Positions 7,988 through 16,077 of a stretch of DNA of 64,000 nucleotides are shown here, one piece after another. The stretch is from Microbacterium sp. YJN-G (GTDB taxonomy: Bacteria > Actinomycetota > Actinomycetes > Actinomycetales > Microbacteriaceae). Both the position numbers and the translations under genes were made by a program. Below the pieces are notes generated by a model. That model was not told where the DNA came from and did not search any database. It saw only the letters and a list, made by a program, of their open reading frames with translations. The number at the start of each line of letters is the position of its first letter. Within the stretch, counting starts at the first letter, position 1. The stretch covers positions 3,038,001 through 3,102,000 of the forward strand of contig NZ_CP060402.1 in assembly GCF_015040615.1 (NCBI RefSeq). The letters run 5' to 3'.

Positions 7988-8001
7988 TGGAAGCGCTCCC
8001 C
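7988..8001. promoter_or_regulatory. LacI/CebR-type operator-like palindrome
   Basis: TGGAAGCGCTCCCC is a near-palindrome with central GC, two mismatches from TGGGAGCGCTCCCA, the box known for the actinobacterial LacI-family repressor CebR. It lies 43 nt before the oxidase start. Function is inferred from resemblance only. Confidence 0.4.
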
Positions 8002-8043
8002 AGCAGCCACGCACGATCGACGACGACGACACCGAGGAAGCCG

Positions 8044-9432
8044 ATGGACCACGAACGCGACGCGCGCGTCATCTCCGCACTGACCGCCGAGCTCCCCGAG
8101 GGGACGGTGATCACGAACCCCGACTCGCTGCAGGCGTACCGGCGTGATCGCGCGGAGGATCCCGCAGCGGGCACGCCGCTGGCGGTCATCCGTGCCGGTT
8201 CGACCGAGGACGTGCAGGCGGCCGTGCGCATCGCCGCCCGCGAGGGCGTCGGCATCGTGCCGCGCGGGGCGGGCTCGGGGCTGTCCGGCGGGGCCACCGC
8301 CGTCGACGGCGCGATCGTCATCTCGCTGGAGCGGATGCGCGCCATCACGATCGACCCGGCGGTGCAGATGGCGACCGTGCAGCCGGGAGCGTTCAACGCC
8401 GAGGTCAAGGCGGCCGCCGCCGAGCACGGCCTCTGGTATCCGCCGGACCCGTCGTCGCAGGAGTTCTGCTCGATCGGCGGCAACATCGCCACGAACGCCG
8501 GCGGACTGTGCTGCGTCAAGTACGGAGTCACGACCGACTACGTGCTCGGGCTCACCGTGGTGCTCGCCGACGGAAAGGCCGTCACCCTCGGCGGACCGCG
8601 ACTGAAGGATGTCGCCGGGCTGTCGCTGACCAAGCTGTTCGTCGGCAGCGAAGGCACTCTCGGCATCGTCACCGAGGCTGTGCTGCGGCTGGTCCCCGCC
8701 CGGCTCACCCCGACGACCCTCGTGGCCGTGTTCCCCACGGTCGACGGCGCCATCCGCGCGGTCGTCGACATCAAGGCGGCCATGCGGCCGTCGATGCTCG
8801 AGTTCATGGATCGCGTCACCATCAACGCCGTGGAGGACCTGCTGCGCATGGACCTCGATCGCACGGCGGCGGCGATGCTGATCGTGCAGTCCGACGAGCC
8901 GACCGAGGTCGCGACCGCGCAGATCGCGGCCATCGAGTCGGCCTGCGAGGCGCACGGCGCCACCGAGGTCTACGCGACCACCGACCCCGACGAGAGCGAG
9001 GCGCTCATCGAAGCACGCCGGCAGGCGATCCCCGCCGTCGAGAGGCGAGGCGCGCTGCTGCTCGAGGACGTCGGCGTGCCGCTGCCGCGCCTGGGCGATC
9101 TCATCGAGGGGATGCGCGGGATCGCCGAGCGACGAGGCGTCGAGATCGCCGTCGTCGCGCACGCCGGCGACGGCAACACGCATCCGCTGATCGTGCTCGA
9201 CTCGACGGATGTCGACCAGCGCGAGCGCGCCGCCGTCGCGTTCGGCGAGGTCATGGACCTGGCGATCGGGCTGGGCGGCACGATCACGGGAGAGCACGGC
9301 GTCGGCCGCCTCAAGCAGCCGTGGCTCGCCGACTATCTCGGCGACGACGTGCTCGAACTGAACCTGCGCATCAAGAACGCCCTCGATCCCCAGGGCATCC
9401 TCAACCCCGGCGCCCTCCTCCCCACCCCCTGA
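8044..9432 (+). CDS. FAD-linked 2-hydroxyacid oxidase/dehydrogenase (GlcD/Dld type)
   Basis: 462 residues. A PCMH-type FAD domain (about 35-215) has PRGAGSGLSGGA for pyrophosphate binding and CSIGGNIATNAGGLCCVKYG; the C-terminal FAD-oxidase domain carries VVAHAGDGNTHPLI and GTITGEHGVGRLK with the metal/active-site His residues. Glycolate oxidase subunit GlcD and D-lactate dehydrogenases look like this; the enzyme probably oxidises a D-2-hydroxyacid and passes electrons to quinone. No GlcE/GlcF subunits adjoin, favouring a single-subunit D-lactate dehydrogenase-like role. AGGAAG precedes ATG 8044. Confidence 0.87.
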   Translation: MDHERDARVISALTAELPEGTVITNPDSLQAYRRDRAEDPAAGTPLAVIRAGSTEDVQAAVRIAAREGVGIVPRGAGSGLSGGATAVDGAIVISLERMRAITIDPAVQMATVQPGAFNAEVKAAAAEHGLWYPPDPSSQEFCSIGGNIATNAGGLCCVKYGVTTDYVLGLTVVLADGKAVTLGGPRLKDVAGLSLTKLFVGSEGTLGIVTEAVLRLVPARLTPTTLVAVFPTVDGAIRAVVDIKAAMRPSMLEFMDRVTINAVEDLLRMDLDRTAAAMLIVQSDEPTEVATAQIAAIESACEAHGATEVYATTDPDESEALIEARRQAIPAVERRGALLLEDVGVPLPRLGDLIEGMRGIAERRGVEIAVVAHAGDGNTHPLIVLDSTDVDQRERAAVAFGEVMDLAIGLGGTITGEHGVGRLKQPWLADYLGDDVLELNLRIKNALDPQGILNPGALLPTP

Positions 9433-9460
9433 CCCCCCCCGCAAGTTCCCCCGCCCACTT

Positions 9461-9546
9461 CCGCCGAAACCCCTCACCAGCGCCGAGACCCCTCATGATT
9501 CACGCGAATCATGAGGGGTCTGGACAATCAGGAGGGGTTTCGGCGG
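9461..9546. repeat. Nested palindrome between converging genes
   Basis: Outer arms: CCGCCGAAACCCCTC (9461-9475) against 9532-9546, 15 bp perfect. Inner arms: AGACCCCTCATGATTC (9486-9501) against 9506-9521, 16 bp perfect, loop ACGC. The core ACCCCTCA occurs in both left arms and inverted in both right arms, so one short word is present four times. It separates the oxidase gene from the FCD regulator gene, which end towards each other, and could act as a two-way terminator, though no T-run follows. Confidence 0.85.
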
Positions 9547-9583
9547 AGGATGAGTCGGCGGAGGAGTGAGTCGGCGGAGGGAG

Positions 9584-10279
9584 TCAGTCGGTCAGGCCGA
9601 CGGCATCCGGCTGCAGCCTGCGCAGCCAGTATTCGGTCTGCGCGACGTGACCGGCGGCGGCCGCGGACGCGGCGACCGGGTCGCGCGACTGCAGGCCGCG
9701 CAGGATCGCGCGGTGCCCGGCATCCGAGAGCGCCTTGATCTCGGCGGCGCTGTCGGTGCTGAAGATGCGGTACGCCCGCGAGCGGGCGCGGAACACGGCG
9801 AGCATGCTGGCCAGCGCCGAGTTGCCTGCAACCTCGGCGATGCGCATGTGGAAGTGATGGTCGAGCCGCGACTGCTCGTCGTCGTCGACGGTCGCCTCGA
9901 GCTCGGTGAGCAGCTCGTCGAGCTCGGAGAGCACACCCTCATCGACGCGGGCGGCCGCCAGCGACGACGCGTGCGCCTCCAGCGCGCGCCTCAGCTCGTA
10001 CAGCTCGAGGATCGCGTCCAGCGGCAGCAGCCCGACCGTCAGCGACAGGCTGCCGATGAGGTCGGCGGCGTTCAGGTCGCTCACGTAACTGCCCGAGCCG
10101 TGCCGGGTCTCGAGCACGCCGAGGGCGGCGAGCATCCGGATCGCCTCGCGCAGCGAGCCGCGGGACACCCCGAGCTGCTCGCACAGCTCACCCTCACTGG
10201 GCAGCCGATCGCCCGGGCGCAGCGTGCCGTCGGCGATCAGCGACCGCATCCCGTGCAGCGCCGTGTCGAGTGCGCTCAT
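9584..10279 (-). CDS. GntR-family transcriptional regulator, FadR/FCD subfamily
   Basis: 231 residues from ATG 10279, which has AAGGAGG 6 nt upstream; the open frame extends 17 codons further without such support. Winged helix about 5-72 (LPSEGELCEQLGVSRGSLREAIRMLAALGVL, then RHGSGSYV), FCD helices about 85-220 with HHFHMRIAEVAGNSAL and AGHRAIL, residues that form the metal-binding ligand pocket in this family. It is divergent from the class V aminotransferase gene; an inverted repeat in the shared upstream region (10397-10411) is a good operator candidate. Confidence 0.9.
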   Translation of the reverse strand: MSALDTALHGMRSLIADGTLRPGDRLPSEGELCEQLGVSRGSLREAIRMLAALGVLETRHGSGSYVSDLNAADLIGSLSLTVGLLPLDAILELYELRRALEAHASSLAAARVDEGVLSELDELLTELEATVDDDEQSRLDHHFHMRIAEVAGNSALASMLAVFRARSRAYRIFSTDSAAEIKALSDAGHRAILRGLQSRDPVAASAAAAGHVAQTEYWLRRLQPDAVGLTD

Positions 10280-10396
10280 CCCATTCCTCCTTGAACCGCC
10301 TCCGAGTCTGGCGGATGCGGCATCCGTCACAAATTCGTAGGACGACTTTCTCCATTATTGCGCTCACGGGTCGCATAATTGCCAACAGTGTGACAG

Positions 10397-10411
10397 AGTT
10401 GTGCAACAACT
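10397..10411. promoter_or_regulatory. Operator-like inverted repeat AGTTGTGCAACAACT
   Basis: Six-base arms AGTTGT/ACAACT around three bases, 24 nt before the aminotransferase start. FCD-type regulators commonly bind short TNGTNNNACNA sites, which this fits, so the divergently encoded regulator at 9584-10279 is the likely ligand. The surrounding 10320-10390 is the most AT-rich part of this area and should hold both promoters. Confidence 0.55.
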
Positions 10412-10435
10412 TACGCAAGACCCCTGTGAGGAAGC

Positions 10436-11671
10436 ATGACCACGGCGACGACGCCAGCGCCGATCCGGCTGAAGTCCCACGAGCGCGCCCGCGACGCCTG
10501 GCCGCTCGACCGGAACATCGTCCATCTCAACCACGGCTCCTTCGGAGCGGTGCCCACCGCCGTCGTGGCGCACCAGGACGAGCTGCGACGCCGCGCCGAT
10601 CTGACGCCGGTCGGCTGGTTCCCGCGCATCGCCGACCACCTGCGTGAGGCGCGCGAGCGCACCGCGCCGTTCGTGGGCGCCCACGCTGACGACAGCGTCT
10701 TCGTCCCCAACGCCTCGGCCGCCGCGACCGTGGTCTACAACGCCCTCCGCCTCGAAGCCGGCGACGAGATCCTCGTCACCGACCACGGCTACGGCGCGGT
10801 CACGATGGGCGCGCAGCGCCTCGCCCGGCGCTTCGGCGCCGGCGTGCGGGCGGTGGAGCTGCCGCTGCTCGCCCCCGACGACGAGGTCGTGCAGCGCTTC
10901 GCCGACGCGCTCACCCCACGCACCCGGCTGATCGTCATCGACCAGATCACCTCCCCCACCGCCCGGATGCTGCCCACCCGGCGCATCGCCGACCTCGCCG
11001 CCGAGCGCGGCGTGCGCACTCTCGTCGACGGCGCGCACGGCCCGGGCCTTGTCCGCGATGCCGCGGCGGTCGCGGGCGGCGACTGGTGGTTCGGCAACCT
11101 GCACAAGTGGCCCTGCGCGCCGCGCGGCTCGGCACTGCTGGTGACGACGGCATCCGATCGTGACGAGCTGTGGCCGCTCATCGACTCGTGGGGCGCGCCG
11201 GAGTCGTTCCCGTTCCGGTTCGACACGCAGGGCACCATCGACGCGACCACCTACCTCTCCACGCCCGCGGCCATCGACTTCATCGAGGACGAGTACGGCT
11301 GGGATGCCGCGCGCACCACGATGGCCGAGCTGGCGGATGCCGGCGCCGAGATCATCGCCGAGGCGCTGCGCCCGTTCAGCACCGAGGACCCGCTGACCCC
11401 GCTCCCCTCACCCGTGCCGTCGATGCGCCTGGTGCGCCTGCCCGACGGAATGGGCGCGACCCGCGAAGAGGCCGACGCGCTGCGCATGGACCTGTTCGAC
11501 CAGACCGGCGTCGAGACCGCGTTCACGAGCTTCCGCGGCATCGGCTACTTCCGCCTGTCGGTGCACCTGTACACCGAGGCATCCGATTTCCACGCCTTCG
11601 CCGAGCGGTGCGTCCCGCAGATCCTGCAGCGCTCCGGCATCCGCATCCCGACGGCGACGACCGTCGCCTGA
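10436..11671 (+). CDS. Class V aminotransferase-fold PLP enzyme (isopenicillin-N epimerase-like)
   Basis: 411 residues. Fold-type I landmarks are HLNHGSFGAVP near residue 30, VPNASAAAT (phosphate loop), TDHGYGAV, LVDGAHGPGL with the PLP-ring Asp, and the Schiff-base lysine in GNLHKWPCAPRGSALL (about residue 224). Proteins annotated isopenicillin-N epimerase or cysteine-desulfurase-like share this pattern; a beta-lactam pathway is absent here. It precedes an ABC importer by 55 nt in the same direction, so it may process the imported compound or its degradation product. GTGAGGAAGC precedes ATG 10436. Confidence 0.85.
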   Translation: MTTATTPAPIRLKSHERARDAWPLDRNIVHLNHGSFGAVPTAVVAHQDELRRRADLTPVGWFPRIADHLREARERTAPFVGAHADDSVFVPNASAAATVVYNALRLEAGDEILVTDHGYGAVTMGAQRLARRFGAGVRAVELPLLAPDDEVVQRFADALTPRTRLIVIDQITSPTARMLPTRRIADLAAERGVRTLVDGAHGPGLVRDAAAVAGGDWWFGNLHKWPCAPRGSALLVTTASDRDELWPLIDSWGAPESFPFRFDTQGTIDATTYLSTPAAIDFIEDEYGWDAARTTMAELADAGAEIIAEALRPFSTEDPLTPLPSPVPSMRLVRLPDGMGATREEADALRMDLFDQTGVETAFTSFRGIGYFRLSVHLYTEASDFHAFAERCVPQILQRSGIRIPTATTVA

Positions 11672-11726
11672 CCGCAACACCCCACCCCTCATCACCCACC
11701 CAACCCCACACCCAGAGAGGCACATC

Positions 11727-13037
11727 GTGAAGCACAAGCTCCTCATGACAGCCGCGGGGATCGGCACGGTCGCCGTCCTCGCACTCACCGGATGCTCGTC
11801 CGGCGCCGGCCCGGCCGCCGACGGCAAGGTCACCCTGCAGATGGTCGAGAGCCTCACCAACCCGGCTCGCACCGACCTGATCCGCGGCCTGCTCGACGAC
11901 TTCGAGAAGCAGAATCCCGACATCAAGGTCAACCTCGTCTCGCCGCCCACCGAGCAGGCCGACCAGAAGATCCAGCAGATGCTGCAGTCCGGCAAGGGCG
12001 TCGACGTGCTCGAGGTGCGCGACATCACCGTCGGGCCGTTCTCGAACAACGGCTGGCTGTACGACCTGACCGGCGACCTCGAGAAGTGGGACGGCTGGGA
12101 CGCGCTGACCGAGAATGCCCAGTCGGCGTCGGTCGCCGAGGACGGCAAGACGTACTTCCTGCCCTACGGCTTCTACGGCCTGTCGCTCTTCTACCGCAAG
12201 GACCTCGTCGAGCAGGCCGGCTTCGACGGCCCGCCGCACAGCTGGAAGGATCTGCTCGAGCAGGCCTCGGCCATCCAGGACCCGTCGAAGAACATCTACG
12301 GCTACGCCTTCCGCGGCGGGCAGAACGCCAACAGCAACGTCGTCGCCGCGATCGAGGCGTACACGATCGACGACTTGAACGTCGACGACGCGTTCCTGCT
12401 CACCAACGGCGACACCATGTTCTCGGCCCCCGAGGCGCAGGATGCCGTCGACGACTACTTCGCGCTGTTCGAGCAGGCCTCGCCGCCCTCGGCCGTGTCA
12501 TGGGGCTACCCCGAGATGGTCGCCGGATTCACGAACGGCTCGACCGCGTTCCTGCTGCAGGACCCCGAGGTCATCGCCACCGTGCAGGACTCGTCGCTCA
12601 AGCCCGAGCAGTGGGACACCGCGCCGCTGCTGGTCGGCCCGAGCGGCAAGGCCGCGCAGCCCCTGGCCGTGGCCGGCTGGGGTGTCGCCGAGAACAGCGA
12701 GAACACCGAGGCGGCCGTCAAGCTCGTCGAGTTCCTCGCCTCGGAGGGTCCTGCCACCGAGTTCGCGCAGGCGAACAGCCTGGTACCGATCGTCGCATCC
12801 GCCGCGGATGACGACTTCTACTCGACCGGTCCGTGGACGAGCTACGTCACCATGACCGAGAACCCCGACACCTACGTCAACGTGCGCCAGCCGCGCGGGG
12901 TGAGCTGGTGGACGGAGTGGATCCAGAAGTCCGACCAGGACGTGCAGAAGGTGCTGCTCGGTGACATGACCACCGAAGAGCTGCTGAAGTCGTGGGACGA
13001 GTTCTGGACGGAGAAGTACGCAGCGGAGAAGGGCTGA
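11727..13037 (+). CDS. ABC importer, extracellular solute-binding lipoprotein (family 1)
   Basis: 436 residues. A lipoprotein signal ends in VLALTGCSSG, with the lipidated Cys at about residue 23. The mature part is a typical sugar-binding protein of the CUT1 group: RGLLDDFEKQNPDIKVNLVSPP, LPYGFYGLSLFYRKDLVEQAGF, and FTNGSTAFLLQDPEVI in the second lobe. AGAGAGG lies before ATG 11727. It is followed by two permease genes at 3 nt and with a 4-nt overlap. The aminotransferase upstream hints that the cargo may carry an amino group, but the ligand cannot be read. Confidence 0.9.
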   Translation: MKHKLLMTAAGIGTVAVLALTGCSSGAGPAADGKVTLQMVESLTNPARTDLIRGLLDDFEKQNPDIKVNLVSPPTEQADQKIQQMLQSGKGVDVLEVRDITVGPFSNNGWLYDLTGDLEKWDGWDALTENAQSASVAEDGKTYFLPYGFYGLSLFYRKDLVEQAGFDGPPHSWKDLLEQASAIQDPSKNIYGYAFRGGQNANSNVVAAIEAYTIDDLNVDDAFLLTNGDTMFSAPEAQDAVDDYFALFEQASPPSAVSWGYPEMVAGFTNGSTAFLLQDPEVIATVQDSSLKPEQWDTAPLLVGPSGKAAQPLAVAGWGVAENSENTEAAVKLVEFLASEGPATEFAQANSLVPIVASAADDDFYSTGPWTSYVTMTENPDTYVNVRQPRGVSWWTEWIQKSDQDVQKVLLGDMTTEELLKSWDEFWTEKYAAEKG

Positions 13038-13040
13038 CCC

Positions 13041-13985
13041 GTGTCGCTTCGCATCCGCGAGGGTGGCTCCGCCGGCATCGCCGGCGGGGCCGCCCCCTCG
13101 CGCCGCCGCGCCTTCCGCGCCCGGCACGGTCTCACCCTGCTGGCGTTCATGGCGCCGGCGATCGTCTTCGTCTGCTGGTTCACCTACGCGCCGATGCTGC
13201 AGGGCGCCCGCATGGCCTTCCACGACTGGAACCTGTGGGACCTGACCTCGACGCCGTTCGTCGGGCTCGACAACTTCGTCGCCGTCTTCCAGGACCCGTC
13301 GTTCCCCACCGTGGCGTGGAACTCCGTGCTGTGGGTGGTCGCCTCGCTCGTACCCCAGCTGGTGATCGGCTTTCTCATCGCCCTCGCCCTGCGCAAGCGG
13401 TTCCGCTTTCGCGGGCTCTACCAGGCGCTGGTGTTCTTCCCCTGGGCGGTCTCGGGCTTCCTGATCGGGATGCTGTTCCGCTGGATGTTCAATGCCGAGT
13501 TCGGCGTGGTCAACGACCTGCTCCTGAAGGCCGGCCTCATCGAGGCCCCGCTGCCGTGGCTGGCCGATCCGAAGCTGGCCATGTTCGCGGTGATCGCCGC
13601 GAACGTCTGGTACGGCGTGACCTTCTTCGCGATCATGATCCTCGCCGCTCTGCAGTCGGTGCCAGACGACGTGCTCGAGGCGGCCAGCATCGACGGCGCA
13701 GGCAAGGCGCGTCAGCTGTTCTCGCTCATCATCCCGTACATCTCGATGACGCTGTTCCTCACCGTGCTGCTGCGCGTGATCTGGATCTTCAACTTCCCCG
13801 ACATCATCTGGGCGATGACCGGCGGCGGCCCCGCCAACCAGACCCACATCGTGACCACCTGGATGATCAACTACACCCAGCAGGGCAACTATGGCATCGC
13901 CAGCGCGATCGGCCTGATCGTCGTGGCGTTCCTGTTCGTGTTCTGCGCGTTCTACCTGATGGCGATGCGGAGGGCTCAGCGATGA
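13041..13985 (+). CDS. ABC sugar-type importer, permease 1 (MalF/UgpA type)
   Basis: 314 residues, GTG start directly after the binding-protein stop. Six membrane segments are predicted by eye, the first at about 37-57 (GLTLLAFMAPAIVFVCWFTY). The inner-membrane EAA loop that docks onto the ATPase is visible as DVLEAASIDGAGKARQLFSLIIPY (positions around 13671-13740). It forms the translocation channel with the next gene product. Translation is probably coupled to the binding protein. Confidence 0.9.
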   Translation: MSLRIREGGSAGIAGGAAPSRRRAFRARHGLTLLAFMAPAIVFVCWFTYAPMLQGARMAFHDWNLWDLTSTPFVGLDNFVAVFQDPSFPTVAWNSVLWVVASLVPQLVIGFLIALALRKRFRFRGLYQALVFFPWAVSGFLIGMLFRWMFNAEFGVVNDLLLKAGLIEAPLPWLADPKLAMFAVIAANVWYGVTFFAIMILAALQSVPDDVLEAASIDGAGKARQLFSLIIPYISMTLFLTVLLRVIWIFNFPDIIWAMTGGGPANQTHIVTTWMINYTQQGNYGIASAIGLIVVAFLFVFCAFYLMAMRRAQR

Positions 13986-14905
13986 CCACCATGACAGGCC
14001 CCGCGGCCGCCCGCTCGTCGATCACCGAGACCCGTCGCATGACCGTGCCGAATCCAGCATCCGCTCCCCGCGGACCGCGCAAGGTGACCGTCGGCGGGGT
14101 CGTCCGCGTCGTCGGACTCGGCCTGTGGCTGATCATCACGCTGTTCCCGCTGTACTGGATCGCGCTGACCTCGTTCAAGTCGCCGGGGACGATCAACACC
14201 TATCCGATCGAGTACTGGCCCAGCGAACCGTCGCTGCAGAACTACATCAGCCTGTTCGAGAAGAGCTCGTTCGGCGTGTTCCTGGCCAACTCGGCGATCG
14301 TGGCCGTCACCGCCGGTGCGGTGGCGACGGTGATCGCGCTGCTCAGCGCGTACGTGCTGGCGCGGTTCGAGTTCCGCGGCAAGGGCGCGGTGCTCATCGC
14401 CTTTCTGCTCACGCAGATGATCCCGGCGTTCATCGCGTTGGGGCCGCTGTACTCGATGATGAGCGATCTCGGCCTGGTCGACACCAAGCCCGGCCTGATC
14501 CTGGTGTACATCGCGATCTGCATCCCGTTCTCGACGGTGATGCTGCGCGGTTTCTTCGAGAACGTCCCCGACGCGCTCGAAGAGGCGGCCATGATCGACG
14601 GATGCTCGCGCCTGGGCGCCCTGTTCCGGGTGCTGGTGCCGGTGATGACGCCGGGCATCATCGCCGCGTTCATCTTCAACTTCGTCAACTGCTGGAACGA
14701 GCTGTTCCTGTCGGTGGTGCTGATGAACACCGATGCGAACCGCACGGTGCCCTCGGCGCTGAACGGCTTCATCTCGACGTTCAACATCGACTGGGGCTCG
14801 ATGAGCGCCGCGGCGGTGCTGACGATCCTGCCGACCATGGCGATGTTCGCGCTCGCCAGCCGCTGGATCGTCGCCGGCCTCACCTCCGGCGCCGTGAAGG
14901 AGTGA
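13982..14905 (+). CDS. ABC sugar-type importer, permease 2 (MalG/UgpE type)
   Basis: 307 residues, start overlapping the previous stop as ATGA. It has a 35-residue N-terminal tail, then six membrane segments, the first ending ITLFPLYWIALTSFKS. The EAA loop reads DALEEAAMIDGCSRLGALFRVLVPV. No ATP-binding subunit follows; in actinobacteria such CUT1 importers are commonly powered by one shared MsiK-type ATPase encoded elsewhere. Transcription probably ends at the palindrome 14938-15002. Confidence 0.9.
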   Translation: MTTMTGPAAARSSITETRRMTVPNPASAPRGPRKVTVGGVVRVVGLGLWLIITLFPLYWIALTSFKSPGTINTYPIEYWPSEPSLQNYISLFEKSSFGVFLANSAIVAVTAGAVATVIALLSAYVLARFEFRGKGAVLIAFLLTQMIPAFIALGPLYSMMSDLGLVDTKPGLILVYIAICIPFSTVMLRGFFENVPDALEEAAMIDGCSRLGALFRVLVPVMTPGIIAAFIFNFVNCWNELFLSVVLMNTDANRTVPSALNGFISTFNIDWGSMSAAAVLTILPTMAMFALASRWIVAGLTSGAVKE

Positions 14906-14937
14906 CCCCGCCTCTTAGGCGCATCCGTCCCCCACTC

Positions 14938-15002
14938 CCGTCTATATGTCACAAAGTGCCGCTATTCCCTGCGAATAGCGGCACTTCGTGACATATAGAC
15001 GG
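14938..15002. repeat. 65-bp palindrome, family 'CTATATGTCAC', copy 1
   Basis: Two 30-nt arms (14938-14967 and 14973-15002) pair with a single mismatch around a 5-nt loop CCTGC. The arms start CCGTCTATATGTCAC and go on AAAGTGCCGCTATTC. It sits between converging genes (permease and aldo/keto reductase). A diverged copy of the same 65-bp length lies at 47086-47150. Confidence 0.9.
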
Positions 15003-15035
15003 TCGGGGCGGGCGCCCGCGCGCGCGGGGATGGGG

Positions 15036-16049
15036 TCAGACGAGGCGGGCGCGCGGGGAGACCGAGTAGGTGTCCTCGGGGTCGTCGTTGACGACGCCGG
15101 CGAGAGCCGTGTCGATCGCGGCCATGGTGTCTGCGTCCAGCACGACCCCGGATGCCTTGACCGTCTCGGCGAGCTGTTCGGGGCGCGAGGCTCCGACGAG
15201 CGCCGCGGCGACGTTCTTGTTCTGCAGCACCCACGCGATCGCGAGCTGCGGCATCGACAGGCCGGCTTCCGCCGCGATGGGCTTGAGCTTCTGCACCGCC
15301 TCGAGGATGTCATCCCGCAGCAGGCTCTCGATGAAGTGCGCGCCCGAGTGCGGGTCGGTGGCGCGCGACCCGTCGGGCACCGGCTGACCGGGCAGGTACT
15401 TGCCGCTGAGCACGCCCTGCGCCATCGGCGACCAGACGATCTGCGAGATGCCCAGGCTCTCGGAGGTCGGCACGACCTTGCCCTCGATCACGCGGTGCAG
15501 CATCGAGTACTGCGGCTGGTTGGAGATCAGCTGGAACCCCAGCTGCCGCGACAGCGCGTGGCCCTCGCGCAGCTGCTCGGCGGTCCACTCCGAGACGCCG
15601 ATGTACAGCGCCTTGCCCGCACGCACGATGTCGGCGAACGCCTGCATCGTCTCTTCGAGCGGGGTCTCGTGGTCGTAGCGGTGCGCCTGGTACAGGTCGA
15701 CGTAGTCGGTGCCGAGTCGCTGCAGCGACCCGTCGATCGACTCCATGATGTGCTTGCGGCTGAGTCCGGTGTCGTTGGGGCCCTTCGGGCCGGTCGGGAA
15801 GTACACCTTCGTGAAGATCTCGAGACCCGCGCGGCGCTGACCGGCGAGCGCCTTGCCGAGCACGACCTCGGCGGCGGTGTTGGCGTAGGTGTCGGCTGTG
15901 TCGAACGTGGTGATGCCGGCATCCAGTGCCGCGTGCACCGTCGCGATCGCGGCGGTGTCATCCACCTGCGAAGCGTGCGTCACCCAGTTGCCGTAGGTGA
16001 TCTCCGAGACCTTGAGTCCGCTGTTTCCGAGATAGCGATAGTTGACCAT
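15036..16049 (-). CDS. Aldo/keto reductase, Kv-beta/YghZ-like
   Basis: 337 residues. The AKR catalytic tetrad is visible: Asp in TFDTADTYANTAAE, Tyr of the same segment, Lys in LEIFTKVYF, and His in YQAHRYDHETPLEE. NADPH-binding residues fall in QYSMLHR, SPMAQGVLSGKY and ALVGASRPEQL. Similar enzymes reduce small aldehydes such as methylglyoxal or L-glyceraldehyde 3-phosphate, or are potassium-channel beta-like. It starts 6 nt behind a TAGCGT -10 box (16056-16061), so it is probably leaderless and monocistronic. Confidence 0.88.
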   Translation of the reverse strand: MVNYRYLGNSGLKVSEITYGNWVTHASQVDDTAAIATVHAALDAGITTFDTADTYANTAAEVVLGKALAGQRRAGLEIFTKVYFPTGPKGPNDTGLSRKHIMESIDGSLQRLGTDYVDLYQAHRYDHETPLEETMQAFADIVRAGKALYIGVSEWTAEQLREGHALSRQLGFQLISNQPQYSMLHRVIEGKVVPTSESLGISQIVWSPMAQGVLSGKYLPGQPVPDGSRATDPHSGAHFIESLLRDDILEAVQKLKPIAAEAGLSMPQLAIAWVLQNKNVAAALVGASRPEQLAETVKASGVVLDADTMAAIDTALAGVVNDDPEDTYSVSPRARLV

Positions 16050-16055
16050 CCTGCA

Positions 16056-16061
16056 ACGCTA
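16056..16061 (-). promoter_or_regulatory. -10 box (TAGCGT), leaderless promoter
   Basis: On the lower strand TAGCGT is followed by TGCAGG and ATG 16049. It lies in the 28-nt gap between the two minus-strand genes, giving the reductase its own promoter. Confidence 0.45.
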
Positions 16062-16077
16062 TCGCCCCGGCGGCTTA

